64,000 nt of DNA, taken from Ralstonia sp. SET104. GTDB lineage: Bacteria > Pseudomonadota > Gammaproteobacteria > Burkholderiales > Burkholderiaceae. The stretch covers positions 30,726 to 94,725 of the forward strand of contig NZ_BHVX01000017.1 of the NCBI RefSeq assembly GCF_003851545.1, read 5' to 3'. This document shows positions 34,521-44,079 of this stretch, in pieces. Both the position numbers and the translations under genes were made by a program. The notes below the pieces were generated by a model. That model saw only the letters and a list, made by a program, of their open reading frames with translations, was not told the DNA's origin and ran no database searches. Numbering within the stretch: position 1 is the first letter of the stretch; each line of letters begins with the position of its first letter.

Positions 34521-35033
34521 TCAGGGAAAGGCCGGCATCGCCGTGTCTTCGCCGCTGAAATGGCCTTCGGGGTGCGTCTTCTGCAGCAGCGCGCGTACCT
34601 CTTTCACACGCGAGCGCGGCACATCCACCATCAGCAGGATCTGCCCATCCTCCACTGCCTGCTTGAACGGTTTGAGGCGGCTGTTCGGCACCGAACTGCC
34701 GATCATGCTTGAGGCCCAGGCGCCAAACAGCGCGCCAACCACGGTAGTAATGCCGACCATGCCCCACTGCGGCCCTTCGCCGATCACCGGAAAGATCGCC
34801 GCCACGATGCCCGCCAGCACGCCCGCACCACCGCCAATCACCAACCCGTTCTGGGTAGCGTGGACGATGTCGGAAGTCTGGAGGATGTTGGCTTCGTGCA
34901 GCCCGGTGAGATCGACGCCGGGCCTGGAAACGAAATGGATGTTGCGCTCAGTGATGCGCGCCAGCAGGAGGTCGTTCATCACGCGCCGGGCGCTGGCGAC
35001 GTCCGGCATCAGGAAGTAGAGGCGATGCTGCAT
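34521..35033 (-). CDS. DUF1269-like membrane protein
   Basis: 170 residues with GAGGAG before the ATG. An N-terminal cytoplasmic segment (MQHRLYFLMPDVASARRVMN) is followed by a glycine-rich hydrophobic region (VIGGGAGVLAGIVAAIFPVI, GALFGAWASSMIG) and a soluble C-terminus that resembles the first part. This fits DUF1269-type proteins of unknown role. Lone gene. Confidence 0.7.
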   Translation of the reverse strand: MQHRLYFLMPDVASARRVMNDLLLARITERNIHFVSRPGVDLTGLHEANILQTSDIVHATQNGLVIGGGAGVLAGIVAAIFPVIGEGPQWGMVGITTVVGALFGAWASSMIGSSVPNSRLKPFKQAVEDGQILLMVDVPRSRVKEVRALLQKTHPEGHFSGEDTAMPAFP

Positions 35034-35202
35034 GATCTTCTCCTCAAGCGCGGTTGCGCGTGCGTCTTAAGGACGTTCTAGATCAGTTCGCCAGCCGCAA
35101 CAAGGCGGCGCATTGATCTTTTCGCTGTGCGCCGCAGCAAGGGTGCGGCGGTCGGCACAGATTCAGCAAAGATGCGCGTCCGCCGCAACACCGGGCGATG
35201 GG

Positions 35203-35460
35203 TTACTGGTCTGCGGGAGCGGTCGACTTGAGTTGCGCTTCCAGCGCTGCCACGCGCGTTTCGAGTTCTTCCAAGCGGGCACGCGTGCGCGCCAGTACTT
35301 GCGATTGGACGTCGAATTCCTCGCGCGTAACCAGATCGAGCTTGGAGAAGCCCTGGGTCATCATCGCGCGCACGTTTTTCTCGATGTCGGCCGCCGGGGA
35401 GTTGCGCAACGCTTCGCTCACGCGGTTCTGGAAGTCAGAAAAGAGATCGGTCGGTTTCAT
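35203..35460 (-). CDS. ubiK: Ubiquinone biosynthesis accessory factor
   Basis: 85 residues from the ATG at 35460, which has GGAG nine bases upstream. It matches UbiK/BMFP: an N-terminal amphipathic helix (DLFSDFQNRVSEALRNSP) and a C-terminal coiled coil (LARTRARLEELETRVAALEA). It supports ubiquinone assembly. It is divergent from the porin-glnK-amtB operon with more than 500 bases between. Confidence 0.9.
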   Translation of the reverse strand: MKPTDLFSDFQNRVSEALRNSPAADIEKNVRAMMTQGFSKLDLVTREEFDVQSQVLARTRARLEELETRVAALEAQLKSTAPADQ

Positions 35461-35918
35461 GTTGTTTGCTCCGTGGGTCGTGCTGTCTGCGCCAAGCCGG
35501 TGCATGCACCTCAACTGTGCGTGGATTTGCTGTGCCGTGGTGCGACGGGCTGGATCTGGCGCGTGGTTTCGGTGCTGCCGGCCGCGATGGTACCGGTTGA
35601 GCGGCTTGAGCGGCACGCCTTGCGTCAAATCTCGCTGCGATGCGACATTGGCGGCGCCACGCAATCGGGGACAGAGCCAGTCGCCGCAGTTTCTGCGCCC
35701 GGCCCTGCAGGCCATGGCATGGGGCTGAAATCACTCTATCACATGGTTTTTATCGCGCCATGACGGTATCGGCGGGTGGCGTGCGAAGCCGCCCGTGGCA
35801 ACCCTTGGCGGGCAGAGCGCGTTGCTTGGCGCGATCCGTCCCCAATTTTCTGCGGTTTCCCCGGTGGGCGTAGCGCGGCGTCTCGCTTGAGGGCTCCCCC
35901 GAATCTGGCGACTCCCAC
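35461..35918. other. Long intergenic region before the nitrogen operon
   Basis: No gene is supported here. It contains GGTGCATGCACC (35499-35510), a perfect 12-base palindrome, and the upstream control region of ubiK on the minus strand. No NtrC-type TGCACC-N5-GGTGCA pair was found by eye. Confidence 0.5.
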
Positions 35919-35935
35919 CTGGCATGACAGTTGCA
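35919..35935 (+). promoter_or_regulatory. Sigma54 promoter of the porin-glnK-amtB operon
   Basis: CTGGCATGACAGTTGCA fits the sigma54 -24/-12 consensus (YTGGCACGRNNNTTGCW) with a single mismatch and correct spacing. The start of transcription would be about 35947, some 47 bases before the porin start codon. NtrC is the expected activator, as for glnK-amtB elsewhere. Confidence 0.92.
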
Positions 35936-35993
35936 GAACCAGTGCGAATTTTTTTCCACTGCTGTTGCGACTTTCTAAAGGGGGAGAGCCGTT

Positions 35994-36809
35994 ATGAAGA
36001 AGTTTGCGTACGCAGCCAGTCTGGTGCTGCTGACCGGTGCCGTTGCCGGTGTGAGCCAATCCGCCATCGCGCAGACCGCGCCGGCCGCCGATGCACCGGC
36101 CGCCGCACCCGCGCCAGCGCCGGCCGCACTCACAGCCAACGTCACGCTGGCCAGCCAATACCGCTACCGCGGCATCATGCAGACCAACAACAAGCCAGCC
36201 ATCCAGGGCGGCTTTGACTACGCCATCCCGGGTGGCGTGTTGCCTGAAGGCTTCTACATTGGCAACTGGAACTCGTCGATCAGCTGGCTGAGCGATTCGA
36301 ACTCGAATGTCTCCGCGCCGATCGAGATGGACTTCTACGGCGGCTACAAGACCGAGATCATCAAGGATGTGCCCATCGATGTGGGTGTGCTGCAGTACTA
36401 CTATCCGGGCAACTACCCGAACGGTTTCACGCGTCCGCACACCACCGAAGGCTACGCGCAGATCGGCTACGGCCCGGTCACGTTCAAGTACTCGCACGCG
36501 ACCTCGAACCTGTTCGGCACGCCGGATTCGCACCACAGCCAGTACTTTGACCTGTCGGGCAACTTTGACACCGGCTTCTGGGGCCTGACGCTGAACCTGC
36601 ATGCCGGCTACCAGCAAGTGCCGCATCAGACCGTGCGCGCCTCGTATGCCGACTGGAAGGTCGGTGTGACGAAAGACTTTGGCAACGGCTGGGCGGCGTC
36701 GCTGGCCTACATCGATACGAACGCTTCGCGCGCGTTCTACACCAACACGCGCGGCAACTACATGGGCAAGGCCACGGCCCTGCTGTCGGTCACCAAGACT
36801 TTCCAATAA
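35994..36809 (+). CDS. TorF-family putative porin
   Basis: 271 residues; GGGGGAG ribosome site. Signal peptide cleaved near AIAQT, an Ala/Pro-rich linker, then a beta-rich barrel matching the Gcw_chp/TorF family (NVTLASQYRYRGIMQTNNKP at the start, an aromatic C-terminus ending KTFQ). It is probably an outer-membrane channel. Being the first gene of a sigma54-driven operon with glnK and amtB, it is likely made under nitrogen limitation and may admit nitrogen compounds; that role is inferred. Confidence 0.88.
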   Translation: MKKFAYAASLVLLTGAVAGVSQSAIAQTAPAADAPAAAPAPAPAALTANVTLASQYRYRGIMQTNNKPAIQGGFDYAIPGGVLPEGFYIGNWNSSISWLSDSNSNVSAPIEMDFYGGYKTEIIKDVPIDVGVLQYYYPGNYPNGFTRPHTTEGYAQIGYGPVTFKYSHATSNLFGTPDSHHSQYFDLSGNFDTGFWGLTLNLHAGYQQVPHQTVRASYADWKVGVTKDFGNGWAASLAYIDTNASRAFYTNTRGNYMGKATALLSVTKTFQ

Positions 36810-36843
36810 CGATGCGCGGCGGTGCTCCGGTGCCGCCGATTGA

Positions 36844-37194
<351 letters not shown>

Positions 37195-37224
37195 GCCCCA
37201 ATCTGCCAAGGAAGAGGTCAAAAC

Positions 37225-38751
37225 ATGAAAACCTGGTTCACACGATTCCTGACGGCTGGGGCCGTCGTTGCGGTGCTTGCGGGCGCCGTGATGTCGGCGC
37301 CAGCCGCCGCACAGGACAAGCCGGCGGCCGAGGCTTCGGCGCCGGTTGCTGCGGCTGCCGCCTCCGAGCCAGCCGCCGCTCCGGCCGCTGCTTCCGAGCC
37401 AGCCGCTGCTGCGGCTGCCGCTCCGGCCGCTGCTGCGCCCGTGCCCAACAAGGGTGACACGGCTTGGCTGCTCGTCTCCACAGCGTTTGTCATTCTGATG
37501 ACGCTACCGGGCCTCGCATTGTTCTATGGCGGCCTGGTGCGCAAGAAGAACATGCTGTCGGTGCTGATGCAGTGCATGGGCATCTTCTCGCTCATCACCA
37601 TCCTGTGGGCCATCTACGGCTACAGCTTTGCATTCACCGAGGGCAACGCGTTCTTCGGCGGGCTTGATCGCCTGTTCCTGAAGGGCCTGACGCCGGACTC
37701 GGTAGCCGCCACCTTCAGCAAGGGCGTGGTGGTGCCGGAATACGCGTACTTCGCGTTCCAGGGCGCGTTTGCGGCGATTACCTGCGCGCTGATCATCGGC
37801 GCCTTCGCCGAGCGCGCAAAGTTCTCGGCGGTGCTGCTGTTCGTGGTGCTGTGGTTCACCTTCAGCTACCTGCCGATCGCCCACATGGTCTGGTTCTGGC
37901 CGGGTCCGGATGGCTTTACCGATGCCAAGGCGGCTGAGCTGATGACGGCCAAGTCTGGCTGGCTGTTCCAGAAGGGTGCGCTGGATTTTGCGGGCGGTAC
38001 CGTGGTGCACATCAACGCCGCCGTGGCGGGTCTGGTGGGCGCCTTCCTGTTCGGCAAGCGCATCGGCTTTGGCCGTGAAGCACTCAAGCCGCATAGCCTG
38101 ACGCTGACGATGGTGGGTGCCGCGCTGCTGTGGTTCGGCTGGTTCGGCTTTAACGCCGGGTCGGCTCTGGAAGCCAACGGCAGCGCCGCGCTGGCTTTCG
38201 TGAACACGCTGCTGGCCACGGCCGCCGCCGTGCTGTCGTGGAGCTTTGGTGAATGGTTCGGCAAGAGCAAGCCGTCGATGCTCGGTGCCGCATCGGGCGC
38301 CGTGGCTGGCCTGGTGGCCATCACCCCGGCTGCCGGTTTTGTCGGCCCGATGGGTTCGATCGTGCTGGGTGCGCTCGCTGGCCTGCTGTGCCTGTGGGGC
38401 GTGAACGGCCTCAAGCGCATGCTGGGCATGGACGACACGCTCGACGTGTTCGGCGTCCACGGTGTCGGCGGTATCTTTGGCGCGTTGATGACCGGTGTGT
38501 TTGCCGCGCCGAGCCTGGGCGGCACCGGCATTTACGATTACGTCACCAACAAGGTGGCCGACGGCTACTCGATCGGCGGCCAACTGTGGATCCAGTTCCA
38601 GGGCGTGGCGACCACGGTTATCTGGTCCGCAGTGGTGGCGTTCATTTCGTACAAGATCGTCGATGCCGTCATCGGCCTGCGCGTGCCGGAAGAAGAGGAG
38701 CGCGAAGGTCTGGACATCACATCCCACGGCGAAACCGCCTACGAAGACTGA
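37225..38751 (+). CDS. amtB: Ammonium transporter
   Basis: 508 residues. A signal peptide and a long Ala/Pro/Glu-rich segment (about residues 25-75) precede the Amt core of about 11 membrane helices. The core has the conserved DTAWLLVSTAFVILMTLPGL, FAGGTVVHINAAVAGLVGA and GVHGVGGIFGALMTGVF segments holding the pore histidines. It imports ammonium and is inhibited by GlnK. The core is of usual length; the N-terminal extension is what makes it long. The terminator starts 23 bases after the stop. Confidence 0.95.
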   Translation: MKTWFTRFLTAGAVVAVLAGAVMSAPAAAQDKPAAEASAPVAAAAASEPAAAPAAASEPAAAAAAAPAAAAPVPNKGDTAWLLVSTAFVILMTLPGLALFYGGLVRKKNMLSVLMQCMGIFSLITILWAIYGYSFAFTEGNAFFGGLDRLFLKGLTPDSVAATFSKGVVVPEYAYFAFQGAFAAITCALIIGAFAERAKFSAVLLFVVLWFTFSYLPIAHMVWFWPGPDGFTDAKAAELMTAKSGWLFQKGALDFAGGTVVHINAAVAGLVGAFLFGKRIGFGREALKPHSLTLTMVGAALLWFGWFGFNAGSALEANGSAALAFVNTLLATAAAVLSWSFGEWFGKSKPSMLGAASGAVAGLVAITPAAGFVGPMGSIVLGALAGLLCLWGVNGLKRMLGMDDTLDVFGVHGVGGIFGALMTGVFAAPSLGGTGIYDYVTNKVADGYSIGGQLWIQFQGVATTVIWSAVVAFISYKIVDAVIGLRVPEEEEREGLDITSHGETAYED

Positions 38752-38774
38752 TTGCCTGTCGTATCCCGCAAAAG

Positions 38775-38798
38775 ACCCGGCCGCGCGCCGGGTTTTTT
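38775..38798 (+). terminator. Intrinsic terminator of amtB
   Basis: Stem ACCCGG/CCGGGT with a seven-base loop followed by six T, 23 bases after the amtB stop. Confidence 0.88.
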
Positions 38799-38886
38799 GT
38801 TGGCGGCCGATTTCAACCGGTCAAGCGCCCGCCCAGCGCCGCCCCTGAGCCGGGGGAGGCTTAATTCCGATGTAAAAAACCTTCAA

Positions 38887-38915
38887 TTGCCTCTCGTTAT
38901 GCAGGCGCTTACATT
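38887..38915 (+). promoter_or_regulatory. Sigma70-type promoter of a candidate small RNA
   Basis: TTGCCT (38887-38892), 17 bases, TACATT (38910-38915). Spacing is ideal, and the predicted start (about 38921) begins the hairpin region of the candidate RNA that ends at 38999. Confidence 0.7.
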
Positions 38916-38920
38916 GCAGA

Positions 38921-38999
38921 CGTGGTTTCCTCCACCTGCAGAACGCTCCCCGTATCTGTCAGGCTATTCCCCAAGCGCGGCAGCCCCGCGCTTTTTTTT
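38921..38999 (+). ncRNA. Candidate free-standing small RNA
   Basis: About 79 bases between amtB and gshA. It has its own sigma70-type promoter and begins with a hairpin GTGG/CCAC whose six-base loop is TTTCCT, exposing a pyrimidine-rich sequence that with the stem reads TTTCCTCC, complementary to a Shine-Dalgarno. An unpaired linker containing CTCCCC and TTCCCC leads to a strong terminator (AGCGCGG/CCGCGCT, eight T). The amtB terminator upstream and no open frame make a leader or protein unlikely. No known family is assigned. Confidence 0.6.
38974..38999 (+). terminator. Terminator of the candidate small RNA
   Basis: Seven-bp GC-rich stem AGCGCGG/CCGCGCT, five-base loop, then eight T. It lies 165 bases before gshA and far past the amtB terminator, so it needs a transcript of its own. 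Confidence 0.92.
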
Positions 39000-39122
39000 G
39001 TCCGCTATTTTTGTGTGGCTTTGTGCGCCGCCGCACACCTTCCCTTGCGAAACCGCCTACAGACCGCATATCAATAGGCCGCCACTGTCGGCATGCTGTC
39101 TGCAAGCTATTGCCTGTTCCTC

Positions 39123-39128
39123 TACAAT
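39123..39128 (+). promoter_or_regulatory. Possible -10 box for gshA
   Basis: TACAAT lies 36 bases before the gshA start codon. The -35 region is weak. Confidence 0.4.
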
Positions 39129-39163
39129 CGGAGTGGGCGATAAATAACATCAATAGGAAGGGT

Positions 39164-40459
39164 ATGGTTCCGCACTTGATCACCGCGCTGAACGGGCCGC
39201 TGCTGGAGCTCGAGCAGAAGATTCTTGACGCCACGCCCGCCATCGAACGCTGGTTCCGCCTGGAGTGGCAAGAACACACGCCGCCGTTCTATTGTTCGGT
39301 CGATTTGCGCAACGCCGGCTTCAAGCTGGCGCCGGTCGACACGAATCTGTTCCCGGGGGGCTTCAACAACCTGGCGCCCGAGATGCTGCCGTTGGCCGTC
39401 CAAGCCGCCATGGCCGCCATCGAGAAAATCTGCCCCGACGCCAAGAACCTCCTGCTGATTCCCGAACGCCATACACGCAACATGTTCTATCTGCAGAACG
39501 TGGCGCGCCTGTCGCAGATCATGCGCCAGGCTGGCTTGAATGTGCGACTTGGATCACTCTCCGAAGACATCACTGAGCCGACACCGATCGATTTGCCCGA
39601 CGGCCAGCGCCTTGTGGTCGAACCGCTCAAGCGTATCGGCACCAAGGGCCGTCGCCTGGGCATGGAGGATTTCGACCCCTGCTCGATCCTGCTGAACAAC
39701 GATCTGTCAGCCGGTGTGCCGCCCATCCTCGAGAACATCAACGAGCAATACCTGCTGCCGCCGCTGCACGCGGGCTGGTCGCAGCGCCGCAAGACGAACC
39801 ACTTTGCCGCCTACGACGAGGTGGCCAAGAAGTTCGCCAAACTGATCGACATTGACCCGTGGATGGTCAACCCGTACTTCACCAAGTGCAGTGGCCTGGA
39901 CTTCCACGAGCGCGCCGGCGAGGACGAACTCGCCCATGCGGTTGAGACTGTGCTCAAGAAGACCGCCAAAAAGTACAAGGAATACGGCGTGAATGAGACC
40001 CCATACGTGGTGGTCAAGGCTGACGCCGGCACCTACGGCATGGGTGTGATGACGGTGCGCGATCCTTCCGAGGTCAAAGGCCTGAACCGGAAGGAGCGCA
40101 ACAAGATGAGCGTGGTCAAGGAAGGCTTGGAGGTCTCCGAGGTGATTGTGCAGGAAGGCGTGCACACCTTTGAAAAGATCAACGAAGCCGTGGCCGAGCC
40201 CGTCGTCTATATGATTGACCGCTACGTGGTGGGCGGCTTTTACCGGGTTCACACGGGCCGCGGCGTAGACGAGAATCTCAATGCGCCAGGTATGCATTTC
40301 GTGCCGCTGCCGTTTGCATCGAACTCGCTGCCGGACAGCCACGCCAAGCCGGGCGCCGGCGAGCCGAACCGTTTCTACATGTATGGCGTGGTGGCGCGCC
40401 TGGCCCTGCTGGCCGCGTCGCTCGAACTCGAGAAGACCGACCCGAACCCGCTGATCTGA
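39164..40459 (+). CDS. gshA: Glutamate--cysteine ligase, proteobacterial type
   Basis: 431 residues from the ATG at 39164 with GGAAG upstream; a longer frame from 39011 is not needed. It catalyses the first step of glutathione synthesis. The sequence is of the betaproteobacterial ATP-grasp-like type, not the E. coli type: NLLLIPERHTRNMFYLQNVA, VVKADAGTYGMGVMTV and MIDRYVVGGFYRVH. It is followed 30 bases later by gshB, so both steps are co-transcribed. Confidence 0.95.
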   Translation: MVPHLITALNGPLLELEQKILDATPAIERWFRLEWQEHTPPFYCSVDLRNAGFKLAPVDTNLFPGGFNNLAPEMLPLAVQAAMAAIEKICPDAKNLLLIPERHTRNMFYLQNVARLSQIMRQAGLNVRLGSLSEDITEPTPIDLPDGQRLVVEPLKRIGTKGRRLGMEDFDPCSILLNNDLSAGVPPILENINEQYLLPPLHAGWSQRRKTNHFAAYDEVAKKFAKLIDIDPWMVNPYFTKCSGLDFHERAGEDELAHAVETVLKKTAKKYKEYGVNETPYVVVKADAGTYGMGVMTVRDPSEVKGLNRKERNKMSVVKEGLEVSEVIVQEGVHTFEKINEAVAEPVVYMIDRYVVGGFYRVHTGRGVDENLNAPGMHFVPLPFASNSLPDSHAKPGAGEPNRFYMYGVVARLALLAASLELEKTDPNPLI

Positions 40460-40489
40460 TCAGTCGTACCACGCTGTAGAGGAATCGCT

Positions 40490-41470
40490 ATGCGCATCCT
40501 GTTCATCGTCGATCCACTGTCGACGTTCAAGATCTACAAGGATTCCACCTTCGCGATGATGCGCGAGGCGGCGGCGCGCGGTTACGCCATCTACACGTGT
40601 CTGCAGTCGCAACTCACGTTGGCGAACAACGTGGTGGAAACCGTCGCCATGCCCATTGCCCTGACCGGCAAGGAAGACGATGAGCACGACTGGTACCGCG
40701 CCGGCGATGCACGCCTGCTGCCGCTCACCGGCTTTGATGCCGTGCTGATGCGCAAGGACCCGCCGTTCGACATGGAGTACGTCACCAGCACGTGGCTGTT
40801 GGAGATCGCCGAGCGGCAAGGCGCACGCGTGTTCAACAAGCCGCAGGCTATTCGGGATCACTCCGAGAAGCTGGCCATCGCACAGTTCCGTGAGTTCACG
40901 GTGCCGACCGTTGTGTCACGCGATGCCAAGCGCCTGCGTGAATTCCACGCCGAGCAGGGCGACGTCATCTTCAAGCCGCTTGACGGCATGGGTGGCGCGG
41001 GCATCTTCCGCGTCGGGCCGGATGGCATGAACCTCGGTGCGGTCATCGAATCGCTGACCAACAACGGCGCACGCACGATCATGGCGCAGCAGTACATCCC
41101 TGCCATCCGCGAGGGCGACAAGCGCATCCTGCTGATCGGCGGATCGCCGGTGCCGCATTCGCTGGCACGCATTCCGATGGCCGGCGAGGTGCGCGGCAAT
41201 TTGGCTGCCGGCGGTACGGGCAAGGCGCAGCCGTTGTCCGAGCGCGATCAGGTGATTGCGCATGCACTTGCGCCGGTGCTGTCGCAGCGTGGCCTGCTGC
41301 TGGTCGGCCTGGATGTCATTGGGGATTACCTTACCGAAGTCAACGTCACCAGCCCGACCTGCTTTCAGGAAATCACGCAGCAGACGGGCTTTAACGTGGC
41401 CGGGATGTTCATCGACGCATTGGAGCGCGCAGCGGGTAAGACCAGCGCATTGGGGCGCAAGCCGGCCTGA
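40490..41470 (+). CDS. gshB: Glutathione synthetase
   Basis: 326 residues. ATP-grasp enzyme adding glycine to gamma-glutamylcysteine. Motifs include the N-terminal [20 protein letters not shown], the ATP-binding [14 protein letters not shown] and [20 protein letters not shown]. It lies directly after gshA. Confidence 0.97.
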   Translation: MRILFIVDPLSTFKIYKDSTFAMMREAAARGYAIYTCLQSQLTLANNVVETVAMPIALTGKEDDEHDWYRAGDARLLPLTGFDAVLMRKDPPFDMEYVTSTWLLEIAERQGARVFNKPQAIRDHSEKLAIAQFREFTVPTVVSRDAKRLREFHAEQGDVIFKPLDGMGGAGIFRVGPDGMNLGAVIESLTNNGARTIMAQQYIPAIREGDKRILLIGGSPVPHSLARIPMAGEVRGNLAAGGTGKAQPLSERDQVIAHALAPVLSQRGLLLVGLDVIGDYLTEVNVTSPTCFQEITQQTGFNVAGMFIDALERAAGKTSALGRKPA

Positions 41471-41589
41471 GGTGCGCAGGTAGCCCCTCTGCTGAGGGTC
41501 CTCCACAAGGGGGAGATTCGCTACGTGGGCGCATGATTGCCACAAATGCCCCTGATACAATCGGGCTTATACCGATTCGCTTTTCGATC

Positions 41590-42045
41590 ATGGCAGGGAT
41601 TCTGATCATCGCTCATGCGCCGTTGGCCAGCGCACTGCGCGATTGCGCTGCACACGTGTATTGCGGCCAGCCTGAACGGCTGGATGCAATCGACGTCCTG
41701 CCCGATGCCGACCCGGCTGCCGTGCTGGCCCAGGCGCGCGACAAGCTCGCCGAACTCGTCGAGGGCAACGGCGCGCTGGTGCTGACCGACATCTTTGGGG
41801 CGACGCCCGCCAACATCGCTTCGCGCCTGGCCGATCCGGGCCGGGTACGCGTGCTGGCCGGCGTGAACCTGCCGATGCTCGTGCGCGCTATCTGTTATCG
41901 CTCTGAAAAACTCGAACAACTTGCCGCAAAGGCCCTGGCCGGCGGCGCGCAAGGCGTACTGCAGGTCGGCTCGACAGCCGTTCAGAACCAGGTTGCCAAC
42001 CATCCGGACAAATATGCTGCAGAGGGATATCACCATCATCAATAA
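41590..42045 (+). CDS. PTS IIA component, mannose family
   Basis: 151 residues from the ATG at 41590; the preceding in-frame ATG at 41533 lies before a TACAAT box (41556-41561). The IIA-Man fold is shown by ILIIAHAPLASALRDC with phospho-acceptor His9, and LTDIFGATPANIASRL. Burkholderiaceae use such IIA-HPr-EI sets for regulation rather than sugar uptake; no permease component is nearby. The 3' end overlaps the HPr gene by 32 bases. Confidence 0.9.
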   Translation: MAGILIIAHAPLASALRDCAAHVYCGQPERLDAIDVLPDADPAAVLAQARDKLAELVEGNGALVLTDIFGATPANIASRLADPGRVRVLAGVNLPMLVRAICYRSEKLEQLAAKALAGGAQGVLQVGSTAVQNQVANHPDKYAAEGYHHHQ

Positions 42046-42283
42046 GCTCGGGCTGCATGCCCGCGCTTCCGCCAAACTCACGCAGCTCGCCAGCAAGTTC
42101 GACAGCCAGATCAAGATGTCGCGCAACGGCCGTCAGGTCGACGCCAAGAGCATCATGGGTGTGATGATGCTGGCCGCGGGCATCGGCTCCACCGTCACGC
42201 TGGAGATCGAAGGCCCCGACGAGCACGACGCCATGGATGATCTCGTCGCGCTCATCAACGACCGCTTCGGCGAAGGCGAATAA
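42014..42283 (+). CDS. ptsH: Phosphocarrier protein HPr
   Basis: 89 residues from the ATG at 42014, which lies inside the IIA gene. His15 (LGLHARAS) accepts phosphate from enzyme I; Ser46 (DAKSIMGVM) is the regulatory kinase site in relatives that have HPrK. It passes phosphate to the IIA protein encoded just before it. Confidence 0.95.
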   Translation: MLQRDITIINKLGLHARASAKLTQLASKFDSQIKMSRNGRQVDAKSIMGVMMLAAGIGSTVTLEIEGPDEHDAMDDLVALINDRFGEGE

Positions 42284-42327
42284 CCCGCCCGACGCACTCA
42301 CTTCAACGCCGCTCCGTCCAGCGCTCT

Positions 42328-44079
42328 ATGCCTTTTACCCTGCACGGTATTCCGGTTTCGCGCGGTGTCTCCATCGGCCGTGCCCACATGCTGGCGCGTG
42401 CGGCGCTCGATGTGTCGCACTACCTGGTTGATGAAGACAAGCTCGACGCCGAGGTCGAGCGCCTGCGCAGCGCCCGCGCCACCGTGCGCGCTGAACTGGC
42501 TGCACTCAAGCGCGACCTGCCAACCGATGTGCCCGAAGAGATGGGCGCTTTTCTCGACGTGCACGCGATGATCCTGGACGACGCGTTGCTCTCGCAGGTG
42601 CCGGAGACGCTGATTCGCCAGCGCCGCTACAACGCAGAATGGGCGCTCACCACGCAGCTTGAAGAGCTGATCCGCCAGTTTGGCGAGATTGAAGATGAAT
42701 ACCTGCGCGAGCGCAAAGCCGACATCGAGCAGGTCGTCGAGCGCATTCTGAAGGTGCTGGCTGGCGCGCCAGCGTTGGCGCCCGCGCCAGTGGCAGTCGG
42801 CTGCGATCCGGACGCTGGCATGATCGTCGTGGCGCACGACATTGCGCCGGCCGACATGCTGCAATTCCGGGGCCAGACCTTCGCCGGCTTCGTGACCGAC
42901 CTGGGCGGGCGCACCTCGCACACCGCCATCGTGGCGCGCAGCCTCGACATTCCGGCGGCCGTGGGCGTGCACAACGCCAGCACGTTGATCCGCCAGGACG
43001 ACATCATCGTCATCGATGGCGATAACGGCATCGTGATCGTTGATCCGAGCACGTCCATCCTCGAGGAATACCGCCACCGCCGCAGCGAGGGCGAGCTGCA
43101 GAAAAAGCGTCTCGAACGCCTGCGCCACACACCCACCGTCACGCTCGATGGCACGCAGATCGATCTGCAGGCAAACATTGAAATGCCGGAAGATGCGGTC
43201 GCTGCGGTCAAAGCCGGTGCCGTGGGCGTGGGCCTGTTTCGCTCCGAATTCCTCTTCATGAACCGGCGCGGCGCGCTGCCGGACGAGGAAGAACAGTTCC
43301 GCGCGTACCGAACCGCCGTTGAATCGATGATGGGTCTGCCCGTCACGATCCGCACGATCGACATCGGCGCAGACAAGCCGCTGGACATCCGCGACGATGT
43401 GTTCGAGACCGCGCCCAACCCGGCTCTGGGCTTGCGCGCAATCCGCTGGTCGCTGTCGGAGCCGGCGATGTTCCTCACGCAGTTGCGCGCGCTGCTGCGA
43501 GCATCGGCGTTTGGGCCTATCAAGATTCTCGTGCCGATGCTTGCGCACGCGCGCGAGATCGACCAGACGCTCGAGTTGCTGGCACGCGCCAAAGCCTCGC
43601 TCGACGCCGAGGGCGTGGCCTACGATCCGAGCATCAAAGTCGGTGCCATGATCGAGATTCCGGCGGCCGTGCTGATCCTGCCGGTGTTCCTGCGCCGCAT
43701 GGATTTCCTGTCGATCGGTACGAACGATCTCATCCAGTACACGCTCGCCATCGACCGCGCTGACAATGCGGTCGCACACCTGTACGACCCGCTGCATCCG
43801 GCGGTGCTGCAGCTCATCGCACGCACCATCCGCGAAGGGCACCAGGCAGGCAAACCGGTGTCGGTGTGCGGCGAGATGGCCGGCGACGCCACCATGACGC
43901 GCTTGCTGCTCGGCATGGGTCTCACCGAGTTCTCGATGCATCCGTCGCAACTGCTGAGCGTCAAGCAACAGATCCTGCGGTCGGACCGCTCGCGGCTGAT
44001 GCGTGAGGCCGATCGTCTTTTGCACGCCTGTGAGCCCGCTGAAGTCGAAGACGCGCTCGACGCGCTGGCGCGGGCCTGA
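42328..44079 (+). CDS. ptsI: PTS enzyme I, phosphoenolpyruvate-protein phosphotransferase
   Basis: 583 residues. It takes phosphate from PEP to its active His (GGRTSHTAIVARSL) and passes it to HPr. The PEP-binding barrel (FRSEFLFMNR, TIDIGADKPLD, SIGTNDLIQYTLAIDRAD) and the catalytic Cys in SVCGEMAGD are intact. Third gene of the phosphorelay operon, 44 bases after ptsH. Confidence 0.96.
   Translation: MPFTLHGIPVSRGVSIGRAHMLARAALDVSHYLVDEDKLDAEVERLRSARATVRAELAALKRDLPTDVPEEMGAFLDVHAMILDDALLSQVPETLIRQRRYNAEWALTTQLEELIRQFGEIEDEYLRERKADIEQVVERILKVLAGAPALAPAPVAVGCDPDAGMIVVAHDIAPADMLQFRGQTFAGFVTDLGGRTSHTAIVARSLDIPAAVGVHNASTLIRQDDIIVIDGDNGIVIVDPSTSILEEYRHRRSEGELQKKRLERLRHTPTVTLDGTQIDLQANIEMPEDAVAAVKAGAVGVGLFRSEFLFMNRRGALPDEEEQFRAYRTAVESMMGLPVTIRTIDIGADKPLDIRDDVFETAPNPALGLRAIRWSLSEPAMFLTQLRALLRASAFGPIKILVPMLAHAREIDQTLELLARAKASLDAEGVAYDPSIKVGAMIEIPAAVLILPVFLRRMDFLSIGTNDLIQYTLAIDRADNAVAHLYDPLHPAVLQLIARTIREGHQAGKPVSVCGEMAGDATMTRLLLGMGLTEFSMHPSQLLSVKQQILRSDRSRLMREADRLLHACEPAEVEDALDALARA

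Noticed and set aside
35499..35510. GGTGCATGCACC as an NtrC site
   Set aside because: NtrC sites have TGCACC then GGTGCA about five bases apart; here the arms are reversed and it is over 400 bases from the promoter.
37333..37440. Ala/Pro-coding repeats at the start of amtB as a mobile or regulatory repeat
   Set aside because: They are in frame and explained by a low-complexity periplasmic linker after the signal peptide.
38752..39147. 131-codon plus-strand frame after amtB
   Set aside because: Contains the amtB terminator and the sRNA promoter and terminator; composition unlike the neighbours; no ribosome site.
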